A stretch of DNA of 29,374 bases. It comes from Candidatus Saccharimonadota bacterium. GTDB taxonomy: Bacteria; Patescibacteriota; Saccharimonadia; Saccharimonadales; Saccharimonadaceae. Below the pieces are notes generated by a model that saw only the letters and a list, made by a program, of their open reading frames with translations, was not told the origin of the DNA and did not search any database. The translations under genes were made by a program, and so were the position numbers. Where the stretch lies: positions 1 through 29,374 of the forward strand of contig JAFWKB010000012.1 of NCBI GenBank assembly GCA_017511405.1, read 5' to 3'. Position 1 is the stretch's first letter. Each line of letters opens with the position of its first letter. Positions 23,371 to 29,374 of this stretch are shown here, in pieces.

Positions 23371-24909
23371 ATGTTTAAAAATATGCTCAAAAGAAGCTGG
23401 CTTTCAATCAAACGAAAGCTTGGCCGCACCATAATATTAACTCTAATCTTCTTTATGATGGCAAACCTTGTTCTTGCAGCGTTTATCATCAAATCTGCGG
23501 TTTCTGCTCAAATGGACTATGCTAAATCCACTCTCGGCGGCACCGTCTCGATTCAGGCCGACATGGATAAAATTCGCGAGAATCAAGAAGCTGAGATGAA
23601 AAACGGTGGTAATCCTGGCGAAATGTTTAAGAATATGAGCCGTCCAAGCGTCGATGTTAAAACCGCGAATGAGATTGCAACTTCCTATACAGACTACGTA
23701 AAAGACTATTCTTATGAAGTTACATCTTCCGCCAACTCAAATAATCTTGAGACTGTAGAAACCAAAGGTTTCGGCGGAAAAATGGCAGGCGGTATGGGCG
23801 GGATGCCAGGTATGCCTGGATTCGGCCAAGATTCTTCCGATGACTCTACGCTCGATGCCGATATCACTATTTCCGGAGTTAACGCCTATGCTTATATCGA
23901 TGGCGTAGAAAACGAAACGATTACAATTAAAGATGGTACTTATTTCGACGAAGACTCAACCGACTCCGTGATGGTTTCCTATGAATTTGCTGAGCTAAAC
24001 TCTCTAAAAGTCGGCGATACTCTTAAACTTAAAAACATCTATACCGAAAAAGAAGTCCCCCTTACTATCATTGGCATCTATGACAGCTCCGAAGAGCGCG
24101 CTGACGCAAACACCGTATACGTGAACACCGAAACCGCTGCAAAGTTTCTCAGTAGTGATGAATATAATAGCGGGAATTATGATGTCGATAATGTAAACTT
24201 TTACATGACGAGTTCCGATAATGCCGAAGAATTTGTAAATAAAATCAACGAAGAGTTTTCCGAACTTGCCGAGAATAATCTCAAAGTCGCCGTCGACACC
24301 TCTGAATATGATAGTATCTCTGGCTCAATTGATTCCGTTGGGAGCTTCGCTAATACTATCCTAATTATCGTCATTATCGCCGCAGTCATCATTATTACTT
24401 TAATCGTTACTATCAACGTCAAAGACCGTCGTTACGAAATCGGAGTTTTGATGTCGCTCGGTGCAAGCAAAAAGAATATCATCGGTCAAATCATTGCTGA
24501 GCTCCTTATCGTTGGCACTCTCGGCTTTACTCTTGCGAGTGTAACTGGCACAGTATTTGCGGGCACTCTCGGCAATATGATCCTTGAAGGCCAAACAACT
24601 TCTTCAAATAAGCAATCCGAACAAAACTTTGGTCGCCCAGGCGCTAGTATGGGTGGAATGCCGAGCCAAAAAGGGAACAACTCTCGTAGCGGTGCTCCTG
24701 AGTTCCCGGGCGACGACATGCCCAACATGAAACAAGCCATGCAAGCTGGTCGTGGTGAAGAAAAAATTGAGCTCAATATAAATGCTGAACCAATCGATTA
24801 TCTTCTTCTCTTTGTAACGGGTTATCTTGTAATTATTCTTGCGCTTATTCTTCCATCCGTGAGCATCATGCATTATCAACCGAAAGAAATCTTAACAGGG
24901 AAAGAATAA
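23371..24909 (+). CDS. MacB/FtsX-type ABC transporter permease with Met/Gly-rich loops
   Basis: The 512-aa permease has the four-helix MacB/FtsX plan: TM1 at about 20-41, a large extracytoplasmic domain, TM2 at about 328-350, TM3 at about 375-400 and TM4 at about 470-497. Such proteins are mechanotransmitters that drive export of peptides, lipids or lipoproteins. The outer domain contains a Met/Gly/Pro-rich run at 137-153 (KMAGGMGGMPGMPGFGQ). A second such stretch lies between TM3 and TM4 (RPGASMGGMPSQKG, then DDMPNMKQAMQAG). AAAGG precedes the ATG. The ATPase gene follows after 1 nt. Substrate is unknown; antimicrobial-peptide efflux is a common role of this class. Confidence 0.85.
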   Translation: MFKNMLKRSWLSIKRKLGRTIILTLIFFMMANLVLAAFIIKSAVSAQMDYAKSTLGGTVSIQADMDKIRENQEAEMKNGGNPGEMFKNMSRPSVDVKTANEIATSYTDYVKDYSYEVTSSANSNNLETVETKGFGGKMAGGMGGMPGMPGFGQDSSDDSTLDADITISGVNAYAYIDGVENETITIKDGTYFDEDSTDSVMVSYEFAELNSLKVGDTLKLKNIYTEKEVPLTIIGIYDSSEERADANTVYVNTETAAKFLSSDEYNSGNYDVDNVNFYMTSSDNAEEFVNKINEEFSELAENNLKVAVDTSEYDSISGSIDSVGSFANTILIIVIIAAVIIITLIVTINVKDRRYEIGVLMSLGASKKNIIGQIIAELLIVGTLGFTLASVTGTVFAGTLGNMILEGQTTSSNKQSEQNFGRPGASMGGMPSQKGNNSRSGAPEFPGDDMPNMKQAMQAGRGEEKIELNINAEPIDYLLLFVTGYLVIILALILPSVSIMHYQPKEILTGKE

Positions 24910-24910
24910 A

Positions 24911-25570
24911 ATGAGTACAAAGAAGAATATCTTAACCATAGAAAACCTTTCATACAGTTATCAAAACGGCGAGCACACTCAAAAAGTTTTAGACGATGTC
25001 AATATAAAATTTGAATCTGGCAAAATCTATGCCATCGTCGGCGAATCTGGCTCTGGAAAAACTACATTCTTAAGTCTAATCTCCGCTCTTGATAAGCTCC
25101 AAGAAGGTGACATCAAATTTAACTCCAAAAGTCTCAAAAAAATCACCGGTCAAGAATTTCGCCTTAAATATGTCAATATTGTTTTTCAAAGTTACAATCT
25201 AATCAAATATATGACCGCCGCAGAAAACGTCGAAGTCGCCTCCGACTTCGACAATCGCAAGGTTGACCCAAACAAATATTTGGAAAAAGTCGGCATCAAC
25301 CCTGAAGAAGGGAAAAGATTAGTCGGAAAACTATCTGGTGGCCAACAACAACGTGTTGCTATCGCCCGTGCTCTCGCTTCAAATTCACCAATCATCATGG
25401 CTGACGAACCAACCGGCAACCTTGACGAAGACACGGAAGAAAAAATTATCGAAATCTTCCGCGACCTCGCCCACAAAGATAATAAAATAGTTATCATCGT
25501 CACTCATTCTCGCCGCGTTGCAGAAAAAGCTGACAAAGTTTTAACTCTTCGTCGCGGAAAACTAAGCTAA
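24911..25570 (+). CDS. MacB/LolD-type ABC transporter ATP-binding protein
   Basis: The 219-aa ATPase pairs with the preceding permease. It has Walker A GESGSGKTT (about 44-52), the Q-loop in VFQSYNLIKYMTAAENV, the signature LSGGQQQRVAIARAL (about 141) and Walker B IIMADEPTGNLD. The motif VxFQSYNL and the NLDEDT segment after Walker B are typical of the LolD/MacB/SalX export group. A strong terminator ends the pair. Confidence 0.93.
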   Translation: MSTKKNILTIENLSYSYQNGEHTQKVLDDVNIKFESGKIYAIVGESGSGKTTFLSLISALDKLQEGDIKFNSKSLKKITGQEFRLKYVNIVFQSYNLIKYMTAAENVEVASDFDNRKVDPNKYLEKVGINPEEGKRLVGKLSGGQQQRVAIARALASNSPIIMADEPTGNLDEDTEEKIIEIFRDLAHKDNKIVIIVTHSRRVAEKADKVLTLRRGKLS

Positions 25571-25601
25571 AATATCTAAAACTCGCCCAATTGCGCTAAT
25601 C

Positions 25602-25627
25602 CCCCGCTAAAACGCGGGGATTTTTTC
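25602..25627 (+). terminator. Rho-independent terminator of the ABC exporter operon
   Basis: CCCCGC (25602-25607) pairs with GCGGGG (25614-25619), followed by ATTTTTTC. Confidence 0.9.
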
Positions 25628-25694
25628 TTATTCTACTTTTAGTTTGTAGTATTCTTTTATGTCTTTTTGTAAAATAAAATAAAAACAAGGATTA

Positions 25695-26303
25695 ATGATT
25701 ATGGATTTAGGAAAAATCGGCAAATATATTGCTAAAAAGCGCCAAGAAAATAATTATACCCAAGAAAGCTTAGCGGAAAAACTCGGAGTTTCTAACCGTT
25801 CAGTCTCCAAATGGGAGCGCGGAGTTTGTCTCCCTGATGCAAATAATATAGGAAAACTTTGTAAACTATTCAATATTTCTTATAACGAACTTTTTTCCGG
25901 AGAAGATCTTAAAAAAGCAGATTACGAAAAAAAAGCCGAAGAAATTCTAAAAGAATTCTCTCGTATCGAAACCGCTCATAATAAAAAACTATTATTATAT
26001 GAATACATTCTTGGGTTCATAACCACCGTCTTTTTCCTAGCTTTAATACTTGCCGTTAGTTATGCGGAAATGCCGACGATTGCTAAAATTGCTCTCTCAA
26101 TTCTTGGCTTTATTCTGTTTATAACTAGTATAAGTTTCTGTATTAAAATCGAAACCGAAGCCGGAAAGTATAAATGTGAACACTGCGGATATCTTTATAT
26201 ACCAAAATATTCAAGCGTCTATTTCGCTCCGCATCTTGGCCGCACTCGCTACATGGTCTGCCCCAAGTGTCATAAAAAATCTTGGCAGAAAAAGGTCGCG
26301 TAA
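25695..26303 (+). CDS. Membrane-anchored XRE-family regulator with C-terminal zinc ribbon
   Basis: The 202-aa product has three parts. Residues about 6-62 are an XRE/Cro helix-turn-helix (KKRQENNYTQESLAEKLGVS followed by VSKWERG). Two transmembrane helices lie at about 100-124 and 128-150. A zinc ribbon near the end uses C161, C164, C189 and C192. Both ends should face the cytoplasm. It could act as a membrane-tethered transcription factor sensing membrane stress or metal. The exporter operon upstream is a natural target but is separated by a terminator. The ATGs at 25695 and 25701 are both possible starts; AAGGA at 25687-25691 fits the second better. Confidence 0.8.
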   Translation: MIMDLGKIGKYIAKKRQENNYTQESLAEKLGVSNRSVSKWERGVCLPDANNIGKLCKLFNISYNELFSGEDLKKADYEKKAEEILKEFSRIETAHNKKLLLYEYILGFITTVFFLALILAVSYAEMPTIAKIALSILGFILFITSISFCIKIETEAGKYKCEHCGYLYIPKYSSVYFAPHLGRTRYMVCPKCHKKSWQKKVA

Positions 26304-26327
26304 AAAGCCCCAACGTCGCGTTGAGGC
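26302..26327 (-). terminator. Rho-independent terminator for the small reverse-strand gene
   Basis: A nine-base stem with one mismatch (26307-26315 with 26319-26327) has a TCG loop. On the reverse strand it is followed by TTTTT. It lies just after the stop of the convergent XRE gene. Confidence 0.7.
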
Positions 26328-26342
26328 ATAGTAATGAGAAAA

Positions 26343-26651
26343 TTAAAGCGGACTTTTTCTTCCGAACGTATGATAGTAAAGCTGTCTTACGCTTTCGTCA
26401 TTCATCGACAAAAGCTCATCATACTTGTCTAGCGAAATGTCTAACATCTGCCTTGAGCGTCTTTCGGTTCTTTCTAATAAAGCTTCACTATCAGCATCAC
26501 CTTCGTCATTTTTTGAGTCTTTCAGCAGTGTTTCCAGGAATTCCGAGTTTATCTTATTGGAAGAGCGAGCAAAAGCATCATAAAAATGAGCCATCAGCTC
26601 CTTTCGCATTAAAAAGACTTCATCTTCTTTTCTCTTTTTCATAAAGAACAT
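26343..26651 (-). CDS. Small charged helical protein of unknown function
   Basis: The 102-aa product is rich in Glu, Lys, Arg, Leu and Ser and appears wholly helical, with no membrane segment or cysteine. The N terminus is basic (MKKRKEDEVFLMRKELMAHF). I recognise no family. Support for a real gene is good: GGGAGG lies 7 nt before the ATG, TGCTATAAT lies upstream on the same strand, and a terminator follows. A second ATG four codons in is possible but further from the ribosome binding site. An open frame on the other strand covers it but lacks these signals. Confidence 0.65.
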   Translation of the reverse strand: MFFMKKRKEDEVFLMRKELMAHFYDAFARSSNKINSEFLETLLKDSKNDEGDADSEALLERTERRSRQMLDISLDKYDELLSMNDESVRQLYYHTFGRKSPL

Positions 26652-26697
26652 TAGAAAACCTCCCTTTCTAAATGTAAACCACCACAGTTACCCCTAA

Positions 26698-26706
26698 ATT
26701 ATAGCA
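26698..26706 (-). promoter_or_regulatory. Extended -10 of the small helical protein gene
   Basis: On the reverse strand TG-C-TATAAT predicts a leader of about 40 nt containing AAGGGAGG. Confidence 0.6.
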
Positions 26707-26790
26707 CGAATCATTAAAAAATCAAATCCTACGTTCTTCTAAAATGTTTATCGCAAAAATTTCTTTTTACACTTAACCCAAAAGCTTTTA

Positions 26791-26799
26791 TGCTATAAT
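26791..26799 (+). promoter_or_regulatory. Extended -10, leaderless spacing, before the amber-interrupted gene
   Basis: TG-C-TATAAT ends at 26799, 6 nt before the ATG at 26806. No ribosome binding site is present. Confidence 0.65.
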
Positions 26800-26805
26800 C
26801 AAAAT

Positions 26806-27681
26806 ATGAATAAAGACACGGCAAATCCCCAAAACGATAATGAACAAACCAATTCGCAAAACGAACCAATCAATAACAAAACCAACCAAGCAACTCAAGA
26901 AGAGTCTCTAAAGACGGCAGATAACTTCAAAAAAGAAACAACGGACAATATAAAAAACGTAAAACGCAAAAAAGTATGGATAATTATAGCCATAGTTGCG
27001 AGTATATTGGCCGCTTCTGGTGTCGGAATTGTATTGGCGCACAACAATGGATTAATCGGGAACGCTGATGAAGGCTGTATGTGTGGTGCGGTCCCAGAAG
27101 GTGTTAAACAATGCAAACATTGCAGACCAGATTTTGATTACAAACCAATAATCTACCTTTATCCCGAAGAAAAAACAGATATCTCAGTCAAACTTGGCTA
27201 CCCAGAATTGGTCACCGTCGATTACCCTTCGTACAATAACGGATGGAACGTTACTGCATATCCGAACGGCAATTTGGAAATAGACAACCGTAATTATTAT
27301 GCCCTATATTACGAAAGTCAAAACAAAATTAGTTTCGAAAAAACCGATACCGGATTTATAGTAGAATCTGATAAGGTTGCAGAATTCCTTGAAGAAAAGT
27401 TAGCTATTCTCGACTTAAACGAAAGAGAATCTGAGGAATTTATTGTTTATTAGCTACCAAAACTCCAAGCTAAAAAATATGCCTATATTAGATTCGCTAC
27501 AGAAGATGAAATAACAAAGAATATGCCGCTAGAAGTAAATCCAAAACCAGATACGACTATCAGGGTTTTGATGGCTTATCAAGGACTAGATGAACCGGAA
27601 TCGGTAACCGAACAAAAGTTAACTCAAGCCAGAAGGGAAGGCTACACATTAGTTGAATGGGGTGGCACCGAGATTAAATAA
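26806..27681 (+). pseudogene. Membrane protein of the KPxIYLYPE type, interrupted by an in-frame amber codon
   Basis: The first frame runs 215 codons to TAG at 27451-27453. The same frame then continues cleanly for 75 more codons to TAA at 27679-27681. The product has a Gln/Asn-rich N terminus, a transmembrane helix (57-78) and a cysteine cluster (C91, C93, C103, C106). A conserved extracellular domain begins KPIIYLYPEEKTD and after the stop includes DTTIRVLMAYQGLDEPESVT and LVEWGGTEIK. Homologues I remember read EFIVYWLP here, so the TAG most simply reflects TGG (Trp) to TAG. Other genes in the window use TAG as a real stop, so recoding is unlikely. Either a recent nonsense mutation, a sequencing error, or a low-level readthrough site. 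Function of the family is unknown. Confidence 0.8.
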
Positions 27682-27709
27682 CGGCCAGTCATTTACGCGC
27701 GCCAAGAAT

Positions 27710-28861
27710 CTATCTAGATACCAACTTACCAACTTCTACATTAGTTACCACTACTTCATCCGCCCCGGCAGCTTTTGCTAGTATTGCATTTTTATTCAGC
27801 CGAATTTCGCAAGAAAGCCGAATATGTTCACCCGCATATTTGGTTTTTTTGATATTCTCTTTCATCGCTACAATCCCCAATATAGTCTTACGATCGGATT
27901 CCTCGGAGTCCAATGTATCGTCTGACAAGATTATTACATTGCCCTTTGGCTTAAAACCAGCCAGTTCTGTATTCAAAACGAAATTCGGTTTATTCCCCCC
28001 GCTTTCTTTTTCTAGCACCTTTTTTGCTACCTCTTCCTTTACCACAATTTTAACTTCATCGCCTCCCGCTGTTCTTGCTTGTTCTACGCTACTATTTTTA
28101 TCCAACACAACTGTAATTGGGGTTCCATTTATTTCCAAGTATTCTAGAGCTTTCTTGCATGCCAGAATAGTCTCTGCCGCTTCTTCATCGCTCGCTGCGG
28201 TTATAATAATTTGTTTTGCTTTTTCAATCGAACACATATCGTAATTGTTTATGTCGAAAATACAGCCCTGTCGACAAATGACCTTAGTTCTTCGGTAATC
28301 AGGAAATTTGAACTCAATTTCTTCTTTTATATCTACTATATCTTTATACTGCTCTAAAATCACCACCGGTTGTTTATTAATCCGAAAAGCTCTATCTTTT
28401 TCATTATGTTCAAAGATATTTCTTAGAATCTCAAAACTAATCTCGTTATACCCAAGGAATAATATATGCCTTTTCGGCTCTATAACTTTGCTCTTACCAT
28501 GTGAAAGCTGATCTAGCGTTTTGGACATGTTCGCGGTGATAATACTGATTAACGTCCCTACCGAAAAAAGTCCTAAAAGCGTCACTATTAGTAAAAGAAA
28601 CAAAAACCACACTGAACCATTAGAGTTAGATAATACCCCAGGATCCAAGCTATGCATCAGCGCCGTCCAAATCGACGGTCCTACAGACCCACCTTCGGAC
28701 GTAGTGCTAGATAATATCAGCCCAAAAATAATCGCCATAATTCCCGTCACTACGATTAGTAACAAAATCTGCGCCCCTGCCCCTCGCATCAAAAGGTTGT
28801 CGAAATTATACTTTATAATGTCTTTGAAACTTTTTCGATTCTGTTTTTTCTTTGCTGCCAT
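27710..28861 (-). CDS. CASTOR/POLLUX-type ion channel, C-terminally short
   Basis: The 383-aa product has a basic N terminus and a first helix (about 30-52). A pore-like segment SIWTALMHSLDPGV is followed by a second helix (about 84-110) and an RCK/TrkA-N-like NAD-binding domain starting HILFLGYNEISFEIL. This order is that of CASTOR/POLLUX-related channels, which in other bacteria and plants pass cations and are considerably longer (bacterial forms about 600 aa as I remember). The protein ends at EVVVTNVEVGKLVSR, where family members continue with further RCK sequence. The stop lies only 29 bp from the end of the amber-interrupted gene, which suggests truncation by a deletion. It may still be functional. 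A palindrome covers its start codon. Confidence 0.75.
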   Translation of the reverse strand: MAAKKKQNRKSFKDIIKYNFDNLLMRGAGAQILLLIVVTGIMAIIFGLILSSTTSEGGSVGPSIWTALMHSLDPGVLSNSNGSVWFLFLLLIVTLLGLFSVGTLISIITANMSKTLDQLSHGKSKVIEPKRHILFLGYNEISFEILRNIFEHNEKDRAFRINKQPVVILEQYKDIVDIKEEIEFKFPDYRRTKVICRQGCIFDINNYDMCSIEKAKQIIITAASDEEAAETILACKKALEYLEINGTPITVVLDKNSSVEQARTAGGDEVKIVVKEEVAKKVLEKESGGNKPNFVLNTELAGFKPKGNVIILSDDTLDSEESDRKTILGIVAMKENIKKTKYAGEHIRLSCEIRLNKNAILAKAAGADEVVVTNVEVGKLVSR

Positions 28862-28881
28862 AGTATAAATATACTATACCA
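28860..28881 (-). promoter_or_regulatory. Extended -10 and palindrome at the channel gene start
   Basis: On the reverse strand TG-G-TATAGT (28873-28881) lies 11 nt before the ATG at 28861. An inverted repeat with 8-bp arms, ATAGTATA/TATACTAT (28860-28877), spans from the -10 box to the start codon. It could be an operator or an mRNA hairpin. Confidence 0.5.
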
Positions 28882-28943
28882 AAGATTTAACTACAACTAT
28901 CTTATGCGTTGATAACGCATCTCTTCTAACTTACGTCAGAATA

Positions 28944-28952
28944 TGCTATAAT
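28944..28952 (+). promoter_or_regulatory. Extended -10 of ychF
   Basis: TG-C-TATAAT at 28944-28952 lies 32 nt before the ATG at 28985. This predicts a leader of about 25 nt with a weak AGGT near the start. Confidence 0.6.
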
Positions 28953-28984
28953 TTTACCTATAACAATAGATATATAGGTTACTT

Positions 28985-29374
28985 ATGAATTTAAAGATAG
29001 GAATCGTCGGTCTCCCCAATGTTGGGAAATCTACTCTATTTAACGCACTAACAAACGCCGGCGCTCTCGCGGCGAACTATCCTTTTGCTACTATTGAGCC
29101 TAACGTTGGTATCGTTCCCGTCCCCGACGACCGCCTCGATTGCCTCGCTAAAATGTACGCAACCGACAAAGTCGTCCCTGCGACCGTCGAGTTCGTCGAT
29201 ATTGCCGGCCTCGTTCAAGGTGCTTCCAAGGGTGAAGGCCTTGGTAATAAATTCCTTGCTCACATCCGCGAATGCCATGCGATTTGTCATGTTGTTCGCG
29301 CTTTTTTGAACGATGATATCGTCCGTGCCGACAATAAGCCCGAATCCGACATTCTCGCCCAAGCCAAAAGCGAC
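28985..29374 (+). CDS. ychF: Redox-regulated ATPase YchF (partial, runs off the window)
   Basis: The first 130 codons are present and the frame is open to the end of the window. KIGIVGLPNVGKSTLFNALT is the P-loop (G1) of the Obg-like YchF/OLA1 group, and FVDIAGLVQGASKGEGLGNKFL is the G3 region. The HVVRAF motif after it is typical of YchF. YchF binds ribosomes and hydrolyses ATP in preference to GTP; it is a near-universal housekeeping protein. The 3' part is missing only because of the window edge. Confidence 0.96.
   Translation, partial: MNLKIGIVGLPNVGKSTLFNALTNAGALAANYPFATIEPNVGIVPVPDDRLDCLAKMYATDKVVPATVEFVDIAGLVQGASKGEGLGNKFLAHIRECHAICHVVRAFLNDDIVRADNKPESDILAQAKSD

Noticed and set aside
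26282..26644. Forward open frame of 120 codons opposite the small helical gene
   Set aside because: It starts inside the XRE gene, has no ribosome binding site, and its sequence has no protein-like pattern. The reverse frame has promoter, ribosome binding site and terminator.
27451..27453. Reassignment of TAG to an amino acid in this genome
   Set aside because: TAG serves as the natural stop of the antiporter gene (10278-10280) and of the NrdR-controlled gene (20810-20812).
1..29374. CRISPR array, insertion sequence, prophage or origin of replication
   Set aside because: I found no regularly spaced repeats, transposase or phage genes, or clustered DnaA-box-like sites.

Overview
This window looks like a piece of a small, streamlined, host-associated bacterial genome of the Candidate Phyla Radiation, most probably Candidatus Saccharibacteria (TM7). 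The reasons are indirect. An orphan pilin-type surface cassette of a kind I associate with mammal-associated Saccharibacteria lies at the left end. Ribonuclease J carries a long basic N-terminal extension. Many genes have an extended -10 box directly against the start codon and no ribosome binding site. TGA, TAA and TAG all behave as ordinary stops, which argues against the UGA-recoding CPR lineages. Genes are tightly packed, with one tRNA-Leu(CAG) and no insertion sequence, prophage or CRISPR array. The phylum call is inference.

Layout. 1-660: a degenerate surface-protein cassette. 710-5382: ribonuclease J, a large beta-helix surface protein, and an opposing CmpB-type membrane protein. 5441-11361: tRNA-Leu, then glucose-6-phosphate isomerase followed by a complete agmatine deiminase pathway (carbamate kinase, putrescine carbamoyltransferase, agmatine/putrescine antiporter, agmatine deiminase). 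11417-12232: a pilin-like protein. 12260-17711: phosphoglycerate mutase, UTP-glucose-1-phosphate uridylyltransferase, RadA, RuvC, RuvA and ribosomal protein L19. 17781-19955: a serine beta-lactamase-fold exported protein, divergent from an RNase HII-YraN fusion. 19980-20812: a divergent pair around two NrdR boxes. 20850-23235: a zinc/manganese ABC importer. 23371-26651: a MacB-type ABC exporter, a membrane-anchored XRE/zinc-ribbon protein and a small opposing gene. 26806-28861: an amber-interrupted membrane protein and a C-terminally short CASTOR/POLLUX-type channel. 28985-end: the start of ychF.

The most unusual locus is 20233-20812. Two 16-bp NrdR operators, centred 32 bp apart, sit between divergent promoters. 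The rightward gene encodes only 148 residues but ends in the glycyl-radical loop of anaerobic (class III) ribonucleotide reductase (RRITGYL, then N-x-G-K and RVKH). It lacks both the catalytic barrel and the zinc cysteines. This could be a free-standing glycyl-radical subunit, by analogy with GrcA of pyruvate formate-lyase. The leftward gene, a 70-residue two-helix membrane protein, may be co-regulated.

Physiologically the window combines sugar-phosphate enzymes, ATP generation from agmatine, metal uptake, recombination functions and surface or secreted proteins. That suits an auxotrophic, fermenting, host-dependent cell. Two promoter styles coexist: seven genes have a -10 box exactly 6 nt before the start codon (predicted leaderless mRNAs), while others have a leader with AAGGA/AGGAGG.
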